A stretch of 55,141 bases of DNA from CAZWVA01 sp964636885 (GCA_964636885.1 CAZWVA010000009.1:1-55141), one strand, 5' to 3'; positions 16,739 to 26,566 are shown, counted from the stretch's first letter. Numbers and translations: made by a program. The notes: generated by a model not told the origin, from the sequence alone.

Positions 16739-19543
16739 CTACTCACCGAGTAGGAGCGCTACGGGAAAGCGTTTTAATACCTCTCCGACAGCGAGTTTCT
16801 TTCTACCCTTAACCGTCTGATCCGTAAAGGCGTCTCTCCACAGGGAAGAGGCGTCTTCCGGGATAACAATGCTCGTATCCCCCCATACCTCCCTTCCAAT
16901 TGGGAACTCGTCTTCTTTTACGAGATAGGTTAAAAACCTTGGCACCACGGTTATTGACCACTCGTTCCTATTCCTCCTCGCAAAGGCCAGAACGTGATCG
17001 CTATGCCTCCCCCTCACCCTTATCCTTATATAGTCCCCCCTTTCAAAAAGGGCCCTCCTCTCGTTTCTCGCCTTTAGCGCCCTGTAGATCAGAAACAGCT
17101 TTATCCTTCCATCCTCTTTTGTAGATATAAGCTCGTCTATAAGTTTTAGTATATCTACCTTTTCCATCTCCTTTATTCCACTAAGAAAATCCCTCCTCTT
17201 CCCAAAATCAACCGGACGGCGGTTATCCGGATCGACGAGGCTAAGGTCCCAGAGCTCCGATCCTTGATAGAAGTCCGGCACACCGGGTGAGGTTATCTTG
17301 ACGAGGGTCTGAGAGAGGGAGTTAAATACCCCGTAGTGCGCTATTCTCCTCTCGAACGGGAGAAATTCCTTAAGGAATCTATTACCCTCCGATGGTTCCA
17401 GAATCTCGTGTACAAAGGAGATGAACGCATCTTCGTAGTCCGTATCCGGCTTTAACCAGGCCGTATGAACCTTGGCCTCCCTTATGGCCTTTATCGTGTA
17501 GCTCTTAATCCTATCCACAAACCCGGCGTACTCCTCTTCATAAAAGGGAAAAGCCCCGATGAGTGTCTGGTAGAGGAAGTACTCGTCGTTCCTATCCGGG
17601 ACGCTCATACCGTTTATGGTTTTCTTTTTATTCCTGTTTAACCTACTCCATCTATTGATCCTCGTCTCCCACTCCTCCGGTATCTCGGAAAGGACGTTTA
17701 TCCTCGCCCTTACGTCCTCGCTCCTTTTCGTATCGTGTGTCGATGTGGCGCTCATAGAGCCCTGCCATAGCTTGGCCCTCTTTTTATTGAAATCGTGGAA
17801 TTCTCCGAGAGAGATCCCGAACCTGCCTGGGTCCCCGCCGACCTCGTTTAGGGAGAGGAGCCTGTTATACACGTAGAGGGTCGTATCCTCAAAACCCTTT
17901 GCCATAAGTGGGCCTGTAAACTGCTGGAACCTCATTATAAAGTCTATACACTCCCTCTTTTCATCCTCGCTCAGATACTCCCCAAACCTAACGAGTAGGA
18001 ACTGCTCTATAAAGTCGAGCTCGTTAAAAAACGCCGGATTCGTATGCATCGCCTTTCTTACAGCCTCTTCTATGTACGCCTTATCCACCTCATTAAAGGT
18101 TTCCTGATTAATATAGGTCCTATAAACCGGAAAGAGTGCCATAACCTCCACAATGGCCCTCCTGAGACCATAGAGGGTAAAGTCGCTTCCATGCCTGTGT
18201 CTGCTCGACACCCTCTTCATGAGGTGGGCAAGATTGTCAATGTCTCCAGCCATGTGCTTTCCTATAATGAGCCTCTTCTTCTCAGCCACAAGATCCTCGT
18301 ATGAGGCCATTAAGCCTGTAAAGTCCGAGTATACCCTGCTGAATTCCCCTTCGTTCCTCCCATCACAGAAGATCCCGTTCAGGTAGTTCAGGAAGTCGTA
18401 ACCCGTTGTTCCCTGAATCGGCCAGGACTGGGGAAGGTCCTCTTCGAGTCCGAGGACCTTCTCAACGACTATATATATGTCCCCCGCCTTATCCCTAAGC
18501 CTTCTTAGATAATTCGTCGGGTCGTAGAGCCCGTCTATATGGTCCACTCGAAGACCAGTGAATTTTCCCTCCCCAACCATTTTGAGGATGAGAGAATGGG
18601 TCTGATTGAACACGTTCTCATCCTCTACCCTGAGGGATATCAGTTCGTTTATGTTGAAGAACCTCCTGTAGTTTATCTCTTCGGTAGCGACCTTCCAGAA
18701 GGAGAGCCTGAAATTCTGCTCCGAGAGCAGGCCGTGGAGCAGGTTAAAGCTCTCTGGGTTTCCCCTTTCGCCGTTAAAGATCCTTATATTCTCGTCTATG
18801 AACCTACCTATCTCCTGGTTTCCCGTATAGAGCTCCCAGAGCATCCTCTTTATGAATACTATCTGGCCGTACCTCTCGGCGGCTTCCTCTCTCGAAGTGG
18901 GCAGGTTTTTTAGGGAATAAAGGACGGCAAGGAACTTTATAAAATCGGGATGATCCTCCCCTAGCCTTTTCTTCAGGGTCTTTAACCTGTACGTGATAAC
19001 GGTTAGATAAGACTCTATCTTGAGAGGCAGTTTTAAGTCGTAGTAATTCACCGTAAACCCGTCGCTCTCGTACTTCAATGTGATTTCACCGTTCTCTAGG
19101 GCCTCTCCATAAACCCTCCCCAGGAATGGGGCAAGGAGTTTTCCCTTCAGGCTCTCGTACGGATGGTTCCATTCTATATCAAATGAGTTAAGATGCTCAG
19201 AACTCCCTCCGTTTTCCAGTATATCCATGAGCATACGGTTTTGACTGTCGTATGCCATGTGGTTTGGGACTATATCCTGGAGCCAACCCATTCCGTATTC
19301 CTTGACCCTTTTTATCAGCTCCTCGAACTCCTCAACCGTTCCCAGTTCAGGGTTTAGCTCGTTCAGACTGACTATATCGTAGCCGTGGGAACTCCCCTTC
19401 CTCGCCTTAAAGACAGGGGAGGCGTAGATGCACCTTATCCCAAGGTCGAATAGGTACTCCAGGATCCCCATCGCACTTTTAAACCCGAATGAGGGGTTTA
19501 GCTGGATTCGATAGGTGGCACCAGGGATTACTGGGCTCTTCAT
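16739..19543 (-). CDS. treY: Malto-oligosyltrehalose synthase
   Basis: 934 aa, GH13 family. It isomerises the reducing-end alpha-1,4 bond of maltodextrins to the alpha,alpha-1,1 bond of trehalose. The start reads PGATYRIQLNPSFGF, a near-invariant TreY opening; then YASPVFKARKGSSHGYD. The catalytic Asp is in GLRVDHIDGLYDP, the Glu in VVEKVLG, and the late PGVPDFYQGSE segment is also typical. The ATG directly follows the TAG of the GH57 gene (0 nt), so the two are likely translationally coupled. treZ lies two genes upstream; together they make trehalose from glycogen or starch without phosphorylated sugars. Confidence 0.97.
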   Translation of the reverse strand: MKSPVIPGATYRIQLNPSFGFKSAMGILEYLFDLGIRCIYASPVFKARKGSSHGYDIVSLNELNPELGTVEEFEELIKRVKEYGMGWLQDIVPNHMAYDSQNRMLMDILENGGSSEHLNSFDIEWNHPYESLKGKLLAPFLGRVYGEALENGEITLKYESDGFTVNYYDLKLPLKIESYLTVITYRLKTLKKRLGEDHPDFIKFLAVLYSLKNLPTSREEAAERYGQIVFIKRMLWELYTGNQEIGRFIDENIRIFNGERGNPESFNLLHGLLSEQNFRLSFWKVATEEINYRRFFNINELISLRVEDENVFNQTHSLILKMVGEGKFTGLRVDHIDGLYDPTNYLRRLRDKAGDIYIVVEKVLGLEEDLPQSWPIQGTTGYDFLNYLNGIFCDGRNEGEFSRVYSDFTGLMASYEDLVAEKKRLIIGKHMAGDIDNLAHLMKRVSSRHRHGSDFTLYGLRRAIVEVMALFPVYRTYINQETFNEVDKAYIEEAVRKAMHTNPAFFNELDFIEQFLLVRFGEYLSEDEKRECIDFIMRFQQFTGPLMAKGFEDTTLYVYNRLLSLNEVGGDPGRFGISLGEFHDFNKKRAKLWQGSMSATSTHDTKRSEDVRARINVLSEIPEEWETRINRWSRLNRNKKKTINGMSVPDRNDEYFLYQTLIGAFPFYEEEYAGFVDRIKSYTIKAIREAKVHTAWLKPDTDYEDAFISFVHEILEPSEGNRFLKEFLPFERRIAHYGVFNSLSQTLVKITSPGVPDFYQGSELWDLSLVDPDNRRPVDFGKRRDFLSGIKEMEKVDILKLIDELISTKEDGRIKLFLIYRALKARNERRALFERGDYIRIRVRGRHSDHVLAFARRNRNEWSITVVPRFLTYLVKEDEFPIGREVWGDTSIVIPEDASSLWRDAFTDQTVKGRKKLAVGEVLKRFPVALLLGE

Positions 19544-21967
19544 CTATGTAACCCGAATATAGAGTTTATCTCCTAGGGAATGAAAACGATCAACCCAGAT
19601 CTTCGCATTCTCATCCCCGTCCTCTGCCTTCTCTCTAAACCGCGGGTAAACGGATTTTAGCATCTCAAAATAGTAGTTCTGCACCTTCCAGAGGTTCACC
19701 GTGAAGGGAAGGGAGGGTAGTAGGTTTATAGCGGCTTCCAGCTTCTCAAAAAGCGAAAGATCGGCGGGGTTAGCAAGGAAGCCACTTGCCATTCGTTCTA
19801 TATTCCCTCTTAGCGAGTACTCAAGTGTATCCGTGTCGAGTGTAATCCCCTCCAATCTAGCCTCTTCCAGAAGTGCCTTAATCCGATCGATGTCTACTTC
19901 CCCCTCAAAGGCCCTCCGCAGACCGCTATTTAGAACGAACTCGGCAGTTGAATAGAACACCCTCGGCGTAGGAATGCCCAAGCCGCTCATAAAACGGATC
20001 ATCGGGGCGGTTCGCTCGTAGAGCTGTCGGTAGATCGCCTCTGCCTCTTCCAGGGTAGACTTTATGAGGAGGCCTAGAACCTTTCGCTGCTCATCCCGAA
20101 ATAGTGACCTCAGTGAATACGTAGAGTCCCCAAAGTGTTTATCGAAGAGCCTTATGACCTCCGGGAAGTCCGCACGGTTAAACGTCTCGCTAAGCTCCTG
20201 AACCGTGGAGTTATAAACCCCGTCTCCCATAAATCCCCTCACACCACCGTTTAGGTTATGATCACCCAAATGGAGAACCCCGAAGGTTAGATCGGCCGAT
20301 TCGCGGGTGACCTCAGAGGTCATCTGAGCCCGTCCTATCAGAAGCCTTGCCCTTCCGGTTTCAAAGACGCGATAGTCCTTCCTCTCAACCGTGTAGCTAT
20401 AGAGCCTGGTCTTCTCGCCATACTCCTCGAATAGGGAGCTTATCGCATAGTGGGCGGCGACCTTCTTGAGGTCAACCACAGCGGTCTTAACGAATCTCTC
20501 GTAGATGAGTCGACCGTCTCTATGCTCTGGTATGTTGCTCTTTGCCCTTTCGAGTAGATCGAGAAAATGGGCCTCAACCGAGTCGCCAAACACCTCTTCG
20601 GACAGTTGAACGACACGCCCCGCATACTGAATCACCTGTACGGTCTCTATGCCAGAGAGTTCATCGAAAAACCAGCCGCAACTAGTGTACATGAGCATGG
20701 CATGGCGCTGGAGCTCAAGGAGTTTTAACACTACGGTCTTCTCATCGTCCGTGAGTTCCCTAGAGGCATGATGACTCAAGAACCGATCTATATTATCAGG
20801 AGAACGGTCTAGAATAACGGAGATGTAATCATCGCGTGCAGCCCAGGGATCTCTCAGAAATTCCCCCGCCCTTTTCTCGTAGGCCGGGGCAAGGGAGTCA
20901 CGCAACCAATCAAGCGCCTCCCTAAGCGGGGCCCGCCAGGACTGGTTCCAGCCCGGATGTCCTCCGGTACTGCAACCACAGTCGCTTCGCCACCTCTCGA
21001 CCCCGTGGGCACAGCTCCAGGAGGTATTTTGGAGTATCTCGACCTGATGCGTTGGTGGATGCCTTTCCAGATATTCACCGTAGTTGGTAAGTCGGGCGAG
21101 GTTGTTTGATTCTATGTAATGAAGGGCGTAGGCCAGGGCCATATCTCCAAACCTATGGTGGTGTCCATAGGTCTCGCCGTCAGTTGCTATGTGTACGAGC
21201 TGTGGCCATGGGCGCCCAGTGGAGAAACCACCTAGGAGGCGACGGGCGAAGTTCTCACCGTTTGTGAGCAGGCCCTCAAAGGCAACCGCACGGGAAATGG
21301 GACCGTCGTAGAAGAAAAGGGCCATACCTCTACCCGATGGTAAGCGCAGCTCATAGGGTATCGTGGGGTCTATACTCCCATCCCTTGCATCGCGCCAGCT
21401 TCGAGCGCCTATTCTGCGCACCCGGTTTGCCTGATAGGGGGAAAGAACCGTGAACCGTATGCCTAGTTCAGACATTATATCCAGGGTTTCCAGGTCCACC
21501 GCCGTTTCGGGGAGCCACATCCCCTCTGGCTTTCGTCCGAAATGATATTCAAAATTCCGGATCCCCCAGAGTACCTGTGTGTACTTGTCCCGCCGGTTTG
21601 CTAGAGGCATTATCATGTGATTATAGGCCTGAGCCATTGCAGAACCGTGTCCTGAGAACCTCTTCCGACTCTCGTTATCGGCCTCTAAAACGGCCTGATA
21701 GACTTCCGGGGACTTTGCCCTTATCCAGTCAATGAGCGTTGGACCAAAATCGAAGCTTATCTTCGAGTAGTTGTTTACTATGCTTACGATCCTACCTTTC
21801 GAGTCGAGGATGCGGGAGACCGCATTAGTCGCATAGCACTCTGCCGTTATTCTTTCGTTCCAGTCGTGATAGGGATAGGCCGAATCCTGCTCCTCAACCT
21901 CCTCGAGCCACGGGTTTTCCCTGGGCGGTTGATAGAAGTGGCCATGAATGCAGACGTACCTTTCCAT
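19544..21967 (-). CDS. GH57 family glycosidase with DUF3536 region
   Basis: 807 aa. The N-terminal GH57 barrel starts HGHFYQPPRENPW; it has GMWLPETAVD near residue 148, the expected nucleophile Glu, and TDGETYGHHH near 263-272, a catalytic Asp region. A Cys-rich segment SWSCAHGVERW followed by CGCSTGG is typical of the DUF3536-containing subgroup. The C-terminal half is helical and matches that subgroup in length. Subgroup members are uncharacterised but are presumed alpha-glucan-active. It sits between treZ and treY and is flush with treY, suggesting it prepares or trims glucan for trehalose synthesis. Confidence 0.88.
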   Translation of the reverse strand: MERYVCIHGHFYQPPRENPWLEEVEEQDSAYPYHDWNERITAECYATNAVSRILDSKGRIVSIVNNYSKISFDFGPTLIDWIRAKSPEVYQAVLEADNESRKRFSGHGSAMAQAYNHMIMPLANRRDKYTQVLWGIRNFEYHFGRKPEGMWLPETAVDLETLDIMSELGIRFTVLSPYQANRVRRIGARSWRDARDGSIDPTIPYELRLPSGRGMALFFYDGPISRAVAFEGLLTNGENFARRLLGGFSTGRPWPQLVHIATDGETYGHHHRFGDMALAYALHYIESNNLARLTNYGEYLERHPPTHQVEILQNTSWSCAHGVERWRSDCGCSTGGHPGWNQSWRAPLREALDWLRDSLAPAYEKRAGEFLRDPWAARDDYISVILDRSPDNIDRFLSHHASRELTDDEKTVVLKLLELQRHAMLMYTSCGWFFDELSGIETVQVIQYAGRVVQLSEEVFGDSVEAHFLDLLERAKSNIPEHRDGRLIYERFVKTAVVDLKKVAAHYAISSLFEEYGEKTRLYSYTVERKDYRVFETGRARLLIGRAQMTSEVTRESADLTFGVLHLGDHNLNGGVRGFMGDGVYNSTVQELSETFNRADFPEVIRLFDKHFGDSTYSLRSLFRDEQRKVLGLLIKSTLEEAEAIYRQLYERTAPMIRFMSGLGIPTPRVFYSTAEFVLNSGLRRAFEGEVDIDRIKALLEEARLEGITLDTDTLEYSLRGNIERMASGFLANPADLSLFEKLEAAINLLPSLPFTVNLWKVQNYYFEMLKSVYPRFREKAEDGDENAKIWVDRFHSLGDKLYIRVT

Positions 21968-22019
21968 AGGAGTTAATATATTAATCGCTTGGCGCTATAA
22001 AAACCATTTTCGCCATCTG

Positions 22020-23912
22020 TCAGTATTCTTCCCTCTTATAGAGGACAAAGCTAAGCCCCCTTATGGTTATTTCAAAACCCGTATTGGTATTCATCGGATC
22101 TTCCCCAAAGCCAACAGGGCCAATCTCCTCAGGAAGAAGGGTCCCTGGGCCATTCCATATTCTATCGGAAGAATCCAAAACCCTCTTCCATTTCCCTTCA
22201 GGGAAATGGCCCCTCAGACTCTGGTCGAGTCGATTAAAGTTGAATATCGAGAACACGTGACCACTGTCTCCATCCTCCCATCTCCTCATAAACACGACCC
22301 TCTGATCCTCTAGTCCCCAGGCATCGAGGTTTTCCTTGTTGAGATTCGATAGGACTGGCATCTCTTTTCTTAGTCTTATTAAGTTCCTATAGAAATCGAG
22401 AAGAACCCTGTGACTTCCATCCCTTCTTTTGTCCCATTCTATCTTTGACCTAAGAAACGTCTCCACGTTCTGGGGATCGGGAGGCTCTCCCTTCCAGTTA
22501 AACGCCTTAAACTCCTCCCTCCTCCCCTCCCTAACGGCCGTTATGAGATCGGGATCGGAATGGCTCACGAAGTAGAGAAATGGATTCTTTTCCCCGTATT
22601 CCTCCCCCATGAAGAGAAGCGGGATATAAGGGGAGAGGAGAACGACACCAGCTGCGAGTTTTAGCCCTTCAAATGGGATCAGTGTAGAGAGCCTTTCTCC
22701 TAACATACGATTCCCGATTTGGTCGTGGTTCTGTGAGGAGACTACGAATTGCTTCCCAGGTCTATCCTTCGAGGAGTTTCCGTGCCTCCTCTTCCTGTAC
22801 TTGGAGTACTCCCCTGAGTACACAAAACCCTCCCTTAGGGACTTCACCAGATGTCCAACCTGGCCAAAATCGACGTAGTAGCCCTCACTTTCACCTGTAA
22901 GCAGGGTATGAAGGGAGTGATGGAGGTCGTCGGACCACTGCGCATCGATACCGTATCCCCCCAACTCCACGGGTTTTATAACCCTCGCATCGTTCAAATT
23001 GCTTTCGGCGATGAGATAAAAGTCCCTCCCCTCGTCCCTAGAGAACCCCTTAACCCTTTCTGCAAGCTCCTGAAGAAAGGGTCTCGCGCTCATATCAAAA
23101 ATCGCATGAACGGCATCAAGGCGAAGGGCATCGATGTGGTAGTTCTTAAACCAGTAAATGGCGTTTTCTATGAAGAAATCCCTGACCCCATCGCTATAGG
23201 CATCGTCAAAGTTTATGGCGCTTCCCCACGGGGTCTTGTACCTATCCGTAAAATAGGGCCCAAAATCCCGGAGATAGCTCCCCTCAGGACCGACGTGGTT
23301 ATAGACGACATCAAGGACAACCGCTATCCCCTTTTTATGACACTCGTTGACTAGCCTCTTAAGCCCATACGGCCCTCCATACGAGTTCTGGACGGCGTAT
23401 ATGTAAGCACCATCGTATCCCCAGTTTCTATCCCCGGGGAACTGGAAGACGGGCATTATCTCTATGGTATTAATTCCAATGTGGAGGATATCGTCTAGCC
23501 TTGGGATCACGGCGTCGAACGTCCCCTCTTCGGTAAACGTTCCTATATGGAGTTCATAGATTATCATCCGGGAGATATCTATTCCCATCCAATCCCCATC
23601 CTCCCAGATGAACGAGCCGTGGTCGACTACCTGAGAGGGACTATGAACCCCATAGGGCTGGAAATGGGATGCTGGGTCAGGCCTTTCCTTTTCACCATCG
23701 AGTCTATAGAGATAAAGGGTCTGAGGAGAGGCATCCCCGATCACCGTTCTCCAATACCCGGATTCGTCCCTTTCCATAGGAAGAAACCCAGGAGATTGGA
23801 CACGTCTCCTCTCCTCATGGGAAACTATCTTTAGCTCCACACTATTTAGAAGGGGAGCCCAGACGGTAAATTCGCACACTCCGTCACCTATGTAGTTTGC
23901 GCCGATTCTCAT
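22020..23912 (-). CDS. treZ: Malto-oligosyltrehalose trehalohydrolase
   Basis: 630 aa, GH13 family. It releases trehalose from maltooligosyl-trehalose made by TreY. An N-terminal CBM48-like E-set (VWAPLLNSVELKI) precedes the barrel. The motifs are VLDVVYNHVGPEGSY, ALRLDAVHAI with the nucleophile Asp, LIAESNLND with the acid/base Glu and SSQNHDQIGNR with the third Asp. ATG 23910-23912 follows a short CGGAG site. It is the first gene of the leftward operon; its promoter should lie in 23913-23984, immediately downstream of ssrA. No separate isoamylase gene (treX) is seen here; the debranching-type protein at 7373-9542 might fill that role. Confidence 0.97.
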   Translation of the reverse strand: MRIGANYIGDGVCEFTVWAPLLNSVELKIVSHEERRRVQSPGFLPMERDESGYWRTVIGDASPQTLYLYRLDGEKERPDPASHFQPYGVHSPSQVVDHGSFIWEDGDWMGIDISRMIIYELHIGTFTEEGTFDAVIPRLDDILHIGINTIEIMPVFQFPGDRNWGYDGAYIYAVQNSYGGPYGLKRLVNECHKKGIAVVLDVVYNHVGPEGSYLRDFGPYFTDRYKTPWGSAINFDDAYSDGVRDFFIENAIYWFKNYHIDALRLDAVHAIFDMSARPFLQELAERVKGFSRDEGRDFYLIAESNLNDARVIKPVELGGYGIDAQWSDDLHHSLHTLLTGESEGYYVDFGQVGHLVKSLREGFVYSGEYSKYRKRRHGNSSKDRPGKQFVVSSQNHDQIGNRMLGERLSTLIPFEGLKLAAGVVLLSPYIPLLFMGEEYGEKNPFLYFVSHSDPDLITAVREGRREEFKAFNWKGEPPDPQNVETFLRSKIEWDKRRDGSHRVLLDFYRNLIRLRKEMPVLSNLNKENLDAWGLEDQRVVFMRRWEDGDSGHVFSIFNFNRLDQSLRGHFPEGKWKRVLDSSDRIWNGPGTLLPEEIGPVGFGEDPMNTNTGFEITIRGLSFVLYKREEY

Positions 23913-23984
23913 CTCCGTATTGACTCAGGACTCTTACCGAGTTTTCGGTTTTCTTGAAACGATGAGAATAGAAGGGATTACTTC

Positions 23985-24339
23985 TGGTGGAGGCGCTGGG
24001 AATCGAACCCAGGTCCGAAAAAGGGCCTTGCCCAGCCTCTACATGCTTAGCCCATATTTGGTCTTCGCGATGGAACTTCCCATGGGCAGGATTTCCATCG
24101 CCAGCCTGAGGTTTTGTTTCATCCCCCTACGTCCCAGGCATCGTCTGAGGACTATCCCGTCTTGTCCACGCCTCATGAAAACCCAACGGGCAAGGTCTTC
24201 CGAGACGTCACTGCTTTAATTAAGCAGCGAGTGCGTTGATTGGTTCGGCACTTATACGTGCTCTGCCAGTTTTTCGAGTTAGCAGAAACTCGGCATGCCG
24301 CTTGAGCTATCCCACTTTCCGTCGAAGCCGATCGCCCCC
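23985..24339 (-). ncRNA. ssrA: Transfer-messenger RNA (tmRNA)
   Basis: 355 nt. On the minus strand it begins GGGGGCG at 24339 and ends CGCCTCCACCA at 23985, forming the 7-bp acceptor stem. It contains the conserved GATCGGCTTCGACGG 5' segment and a T-arm GGTTCGATTCCC. The tag ORF reads resume codon GCC, then AEPINALAA and TAA (24220-24249); with the charged Ala the tag is (A)AEPINALAA, with the usual ALAA degron. The resume codon is preceded by ATAAGT, comparable to the ATAGTT element of other tmRNAs. It lies 63 nt after smpB on the same strand. Confidence 0.97.
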
Positions 24340-24402
24340 GATTATCAAAGATCAGATAAGATATCTATATTATACCTAATAAACGACGATCAGATATACC
24401 AA

Positions 24403-24855
24403 TTAATAGCGGCTCTTTTTTATCGCCTTGTCCATCTCCCTCTCGGCCTCGCGGCGTTTTATATCCTCACGCCTGTCGTAGTCCTTTTTACCCTTAGCGA
24501 GCGCTATCTCGACCTTGGCGCGTCCGTTTTTAAAATATATCCTTACAGGAATCAAGGTGTATCCTCTTACCTGCGTCTTTCCTATAAGCCGATTTATCTC
24601 ACGCCTGTGGAGGAGGAGCTTCCTCTCTCTCGTTGGATCGTGGTTAAACCTGTTTGCGCCTTCATAGGGAGCGATATAACTGTTTATGAGGAACACCTCT
24701 CCATCTCTAATCATGGCAAAGCTCTCCTTTATGCTCGCCCTCGCCTCCCTAAGGGATTTAACCTCAGACCCCTTCAGCTCGATTCCCGCCTCGTACCTTT
24801 CCTCGAGGAAGAAATCCCTATTTGCCTTCGGATTCTGACAGACGATCTTTTCCAT
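24403..24855 (-). CDS. smpB: SsrA-binding protein SmpB
   Basis: 150 aa, normal length. It binds tmRNA and places it on stalled ribosomes for trans-translation. The conserved order is visible: NPKANRDFFLEERYEAGI, LKGSEVKSLREARA, YIAPYEG, ERKLLLHRREI, then TLIPVRIYFKNGRAKVEIALAKGKKDYDRR split into its usual blocks, and a basic tail. It precedes ssrA on the same strand, so both parts of the rescue system are encoded together. Confidence is very high. Confidence 0.98.
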   Translation of the reverse strand: MEKIVCQNPKANRDFFLEERYEAGIELKGSEVKSLREARASIKESFAMIRDGEVFLINSYIAPYEGANRFNHDPTRERKLLLHRREINRLIGKTQVRGYTLIPVRIYFKNGRAKVEIALAKGKKDYDRREDIKRREAEREMDKAIKKSRY

Positions 24856-24911
24856 CTCCTTAATATAATAACAGAACGCGGAAAATCAACTTGACTAGGG
24901 GCCAAAAGCGG

Positions 24912-26042
24912 ATGAAATATTTAGGAATGATCCTTCTACTCCTATCTCTTACCTTAGCCTTACCACAGATAGCAACTACGGGGGGTGACCCCTATAGAAT
25001 CCGGGCCGCACAGGTGTTTTACACCCCATCTAAAGATTACAAAGGGTTTGAGGAGGAGATAAAAAAAATCAAATCCCAGGGAATAAACACCGTTATTTTC
25101 AGGGTATTTGGGAATAAGGGAGATAGGATCCATGGAATTGCCAAACGGGGGTCAGAGATTGGGGTGTATTACTCTACATCCCACGCCCCTGTCATAGAGG
25201 ACATACTCGGGAAGGTCGTTGAGATCTCCCATTCCCAGGGCATAAGGCTCTTTGCCTGGATGACGACAAGGGATGCGATCTATGGGGCGAGCGAGGATAT
25301 GTTGGATAGGGAGTTTTCCATCCCAGCGGGCAAGGAAACAACCATACCGAGATTGGACCTCTTTAATCCAAAGAGCCTGAGATATCTGGAAGGTCTGTAT
25401 TTGGATCTTGGTAGATACCCCATTGACGGAGTGCTCTTTCAGGACGACCTTACGATAAAACAAATGGAGGCCCTTGGGACATCGGCAAGGCTTGAATTCC
25501 TTCTCGACCTCAAGAGGACACTCGACCCCAAAAGGATGTATAGAGAGATCGAACTGAAGCCGGATGGAAGGATCAAAAGAATCGTATACACGGAAGAATT
25601 CTGGCGGTGGGCAATGTGGAAGAATAAAAGGCTCCTTGAGGTGGCAAAAGATCTCACCCGCATTCTAAAAGGGAGGAACCCACGAATCAAGACCGCATTA
25701 AACGCCACGTATGAGCTGTTTAGAAGGCCTGAAAATACGCTTGCCTGGCAGTCGCACAACACCGATCTCGCCAAGGAATTCGACTACGTAGCCCTTATGA
25801 CGTATCAGCACCAGATGATGGAAGAGCTTGGTGCCAATAGAAGCGAGGTTGAGACATTGATAAAAAACATAACGGAAAACGCCATAAGGAAAATGGGAGA
25901 CCCGAAAAGGGTGATAATGAAGATACAGACCATAAACTGGGGAAATAGAGAGCCTATTCCAGAAGAGGAGATTAACGCAACGTATCGGTCTATTGACTCC
26001 GTCTCCCCAGAAGTCGGCGTAGCCTTCGTTCCTTGGGAGTAG
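24912..26042 (+). CDS. PgaB-like (GH153-type) glycosidase domain protein
   Basis: 376 aa from ATG 24912; a TTG at 24891 would add 7 residues. An N-terminal hydrophobic segment (MKYLGMILLLLSLTLALP) looks like a signal peptide. The remainder is a TIM-barrel: QGINTVIFRVF near 60, then LDLFNPKSLRYLEGLYLDL and DGVLFQDDL. The latter two match the C-terminal glycoside hydrolase domain of PgaB (deacetylated PNAG hydrolase), where the DD pair is catalytic. The N-terminal deacetylase domain of PgaB is absent. No pga genes are nearby, so the substrate is uncertain; related stand-alone proteins exist. Confidence 0.65.
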   Translation: MKYLGMILLLLSLTLALPQIATTGGDPYRIRAAQVFYTPSKDYKGFEEEIKKIKSQGINTVIFRVFGNKGDRIHGIAKRGSEIGVYYSTSHAPVIEDILGKVVEISHSQGIRLFAWMTTRDAIYGASEDMLDREFSIPAGKETTIPRLDLFNPKSLRYLEGLYLDLGRYPIDGVLFQDDLTIKQMEALGTSARLEFLLDLKRTLDPKRMYREIELKPDGRIKRIVYTEEFWRWAMWKNKRLLEVAKDLTRILKGRNPRIKTALNATYELFRRPENTLAWQSHNTDLAKEFDYVALMTYQHQMMEELGANRSEVETLIKNITENAIRKMGDPKRVIMKIQTINWGNREPIPEEEINATYRSIDSVSPEVGVAFVPWE

Positions 26043-26062
26043 GGGCAAGGTATGCCTTGTCC
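26043..26062. terminator. Bidirectional terminator-like hairpin
   Basis: Arms GGGCAAGG and CCTTGTCC (one G-U) pair over a TATG loop, directly after the stop of the PgaB-like gene and 10 nt before the end of convergent dtd. The 3' T run is weak (TTACTT). Confidence 0.45.
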
Positions 26063-26071
26063 TTACTTCGG

Positions 26072-26521
26072 TTAAAAGGTCTTCCTACTATCCAGTAGAA
26101 TCGTGACGGGGCCCGAGTTTATGAGGTGGACGTCCATAAGGGCGCGGAACCTCCCGGTTTGGATCTTAACCCCTCTTTTCCTAATCCCCTCGACAAAGAG
26201 TCCGTATAGCCCTTCGGCCAAATCCGGTGGGGCGGCCTCGTCGAAGGACGGGCGTCTTCCCCTCCTGCAGTCCCCGTAAAGTGTAAACTGGGAAACAGCT
26301 AGGATCTCTTCCCCAACATCCACGATGGAGAGGTTCATTCTTCCCTCTTCATCTTCAAAGATCCTTAATCCCAAAACCTTATCCACCAAATACTCGACGT
26401 CCCTTTGCGTATCGTCTCTTCCGACACCGAGGAAGACGAGTAACCCTCTACGGATTCTTCCCACTACCTCTCCTTCCACCTCGACACTCGCCTCTTTTAC
26501 CCTTTGAATCACCGCTCTCAT
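26072..26521 (-). CDS. dtd: D-aminoacyl-tRNA deacylase
   Basis: 149 aa from ATG 26519-26521. A GTG at 26536 would add five residues, but MRAVIQRV is the canonical DTD opening. It hydrolyses D-aminoacyl-tRNAs and Gly-tRNA-Ala. The hallmarks are MRAVIQRVKEASV, the SQFTLYGD motif (near 78-85) and the cross-subunit NSGPVTI (near 135-141), whose Gly-Pro is the chirality filter. A good promoter lies at 26538-26566. It is a monocistronic leftward gene, convergent with the PgaB-like gene. Confidence 0.97.
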   Translation of the reverse strand: MRAVIQRVKEASVEVEGEVVGRIRRGLLVFLGVGRDDTQRDVEYLVDKVLGLRIFEDEEGRMNLSIVDVGEEILAVSQFTLYGDCRRGRRPSFDEAAPPDLAEGLYGLFVEGIRKRGVKIQTGRFRALMDVHLINSGPVTILLDSRKTF

Positions 26522-26537
26522 CCTGATTGTAGCCACA

Positions 26538-26566
26538 ATCGTATCAACGTTTTATAGTATAGTCAA
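26538..26566 (-). promoter_or_regulatory. Sigma-70-type promoter for dtd
   Basis: On the minus strand TTGACT (26566-26561), a 17-nt spacer and TACGAT (26543-26538). It ends 17 nt before the chosen dtd ATG. The match to consensus is good for -35 and moderate for -10. Confidence 0.5.

Noticed and set aside
22851..23354. 167-aa rightward ORF
   Set aside because: It is antisense to the catalytic core of treZ.
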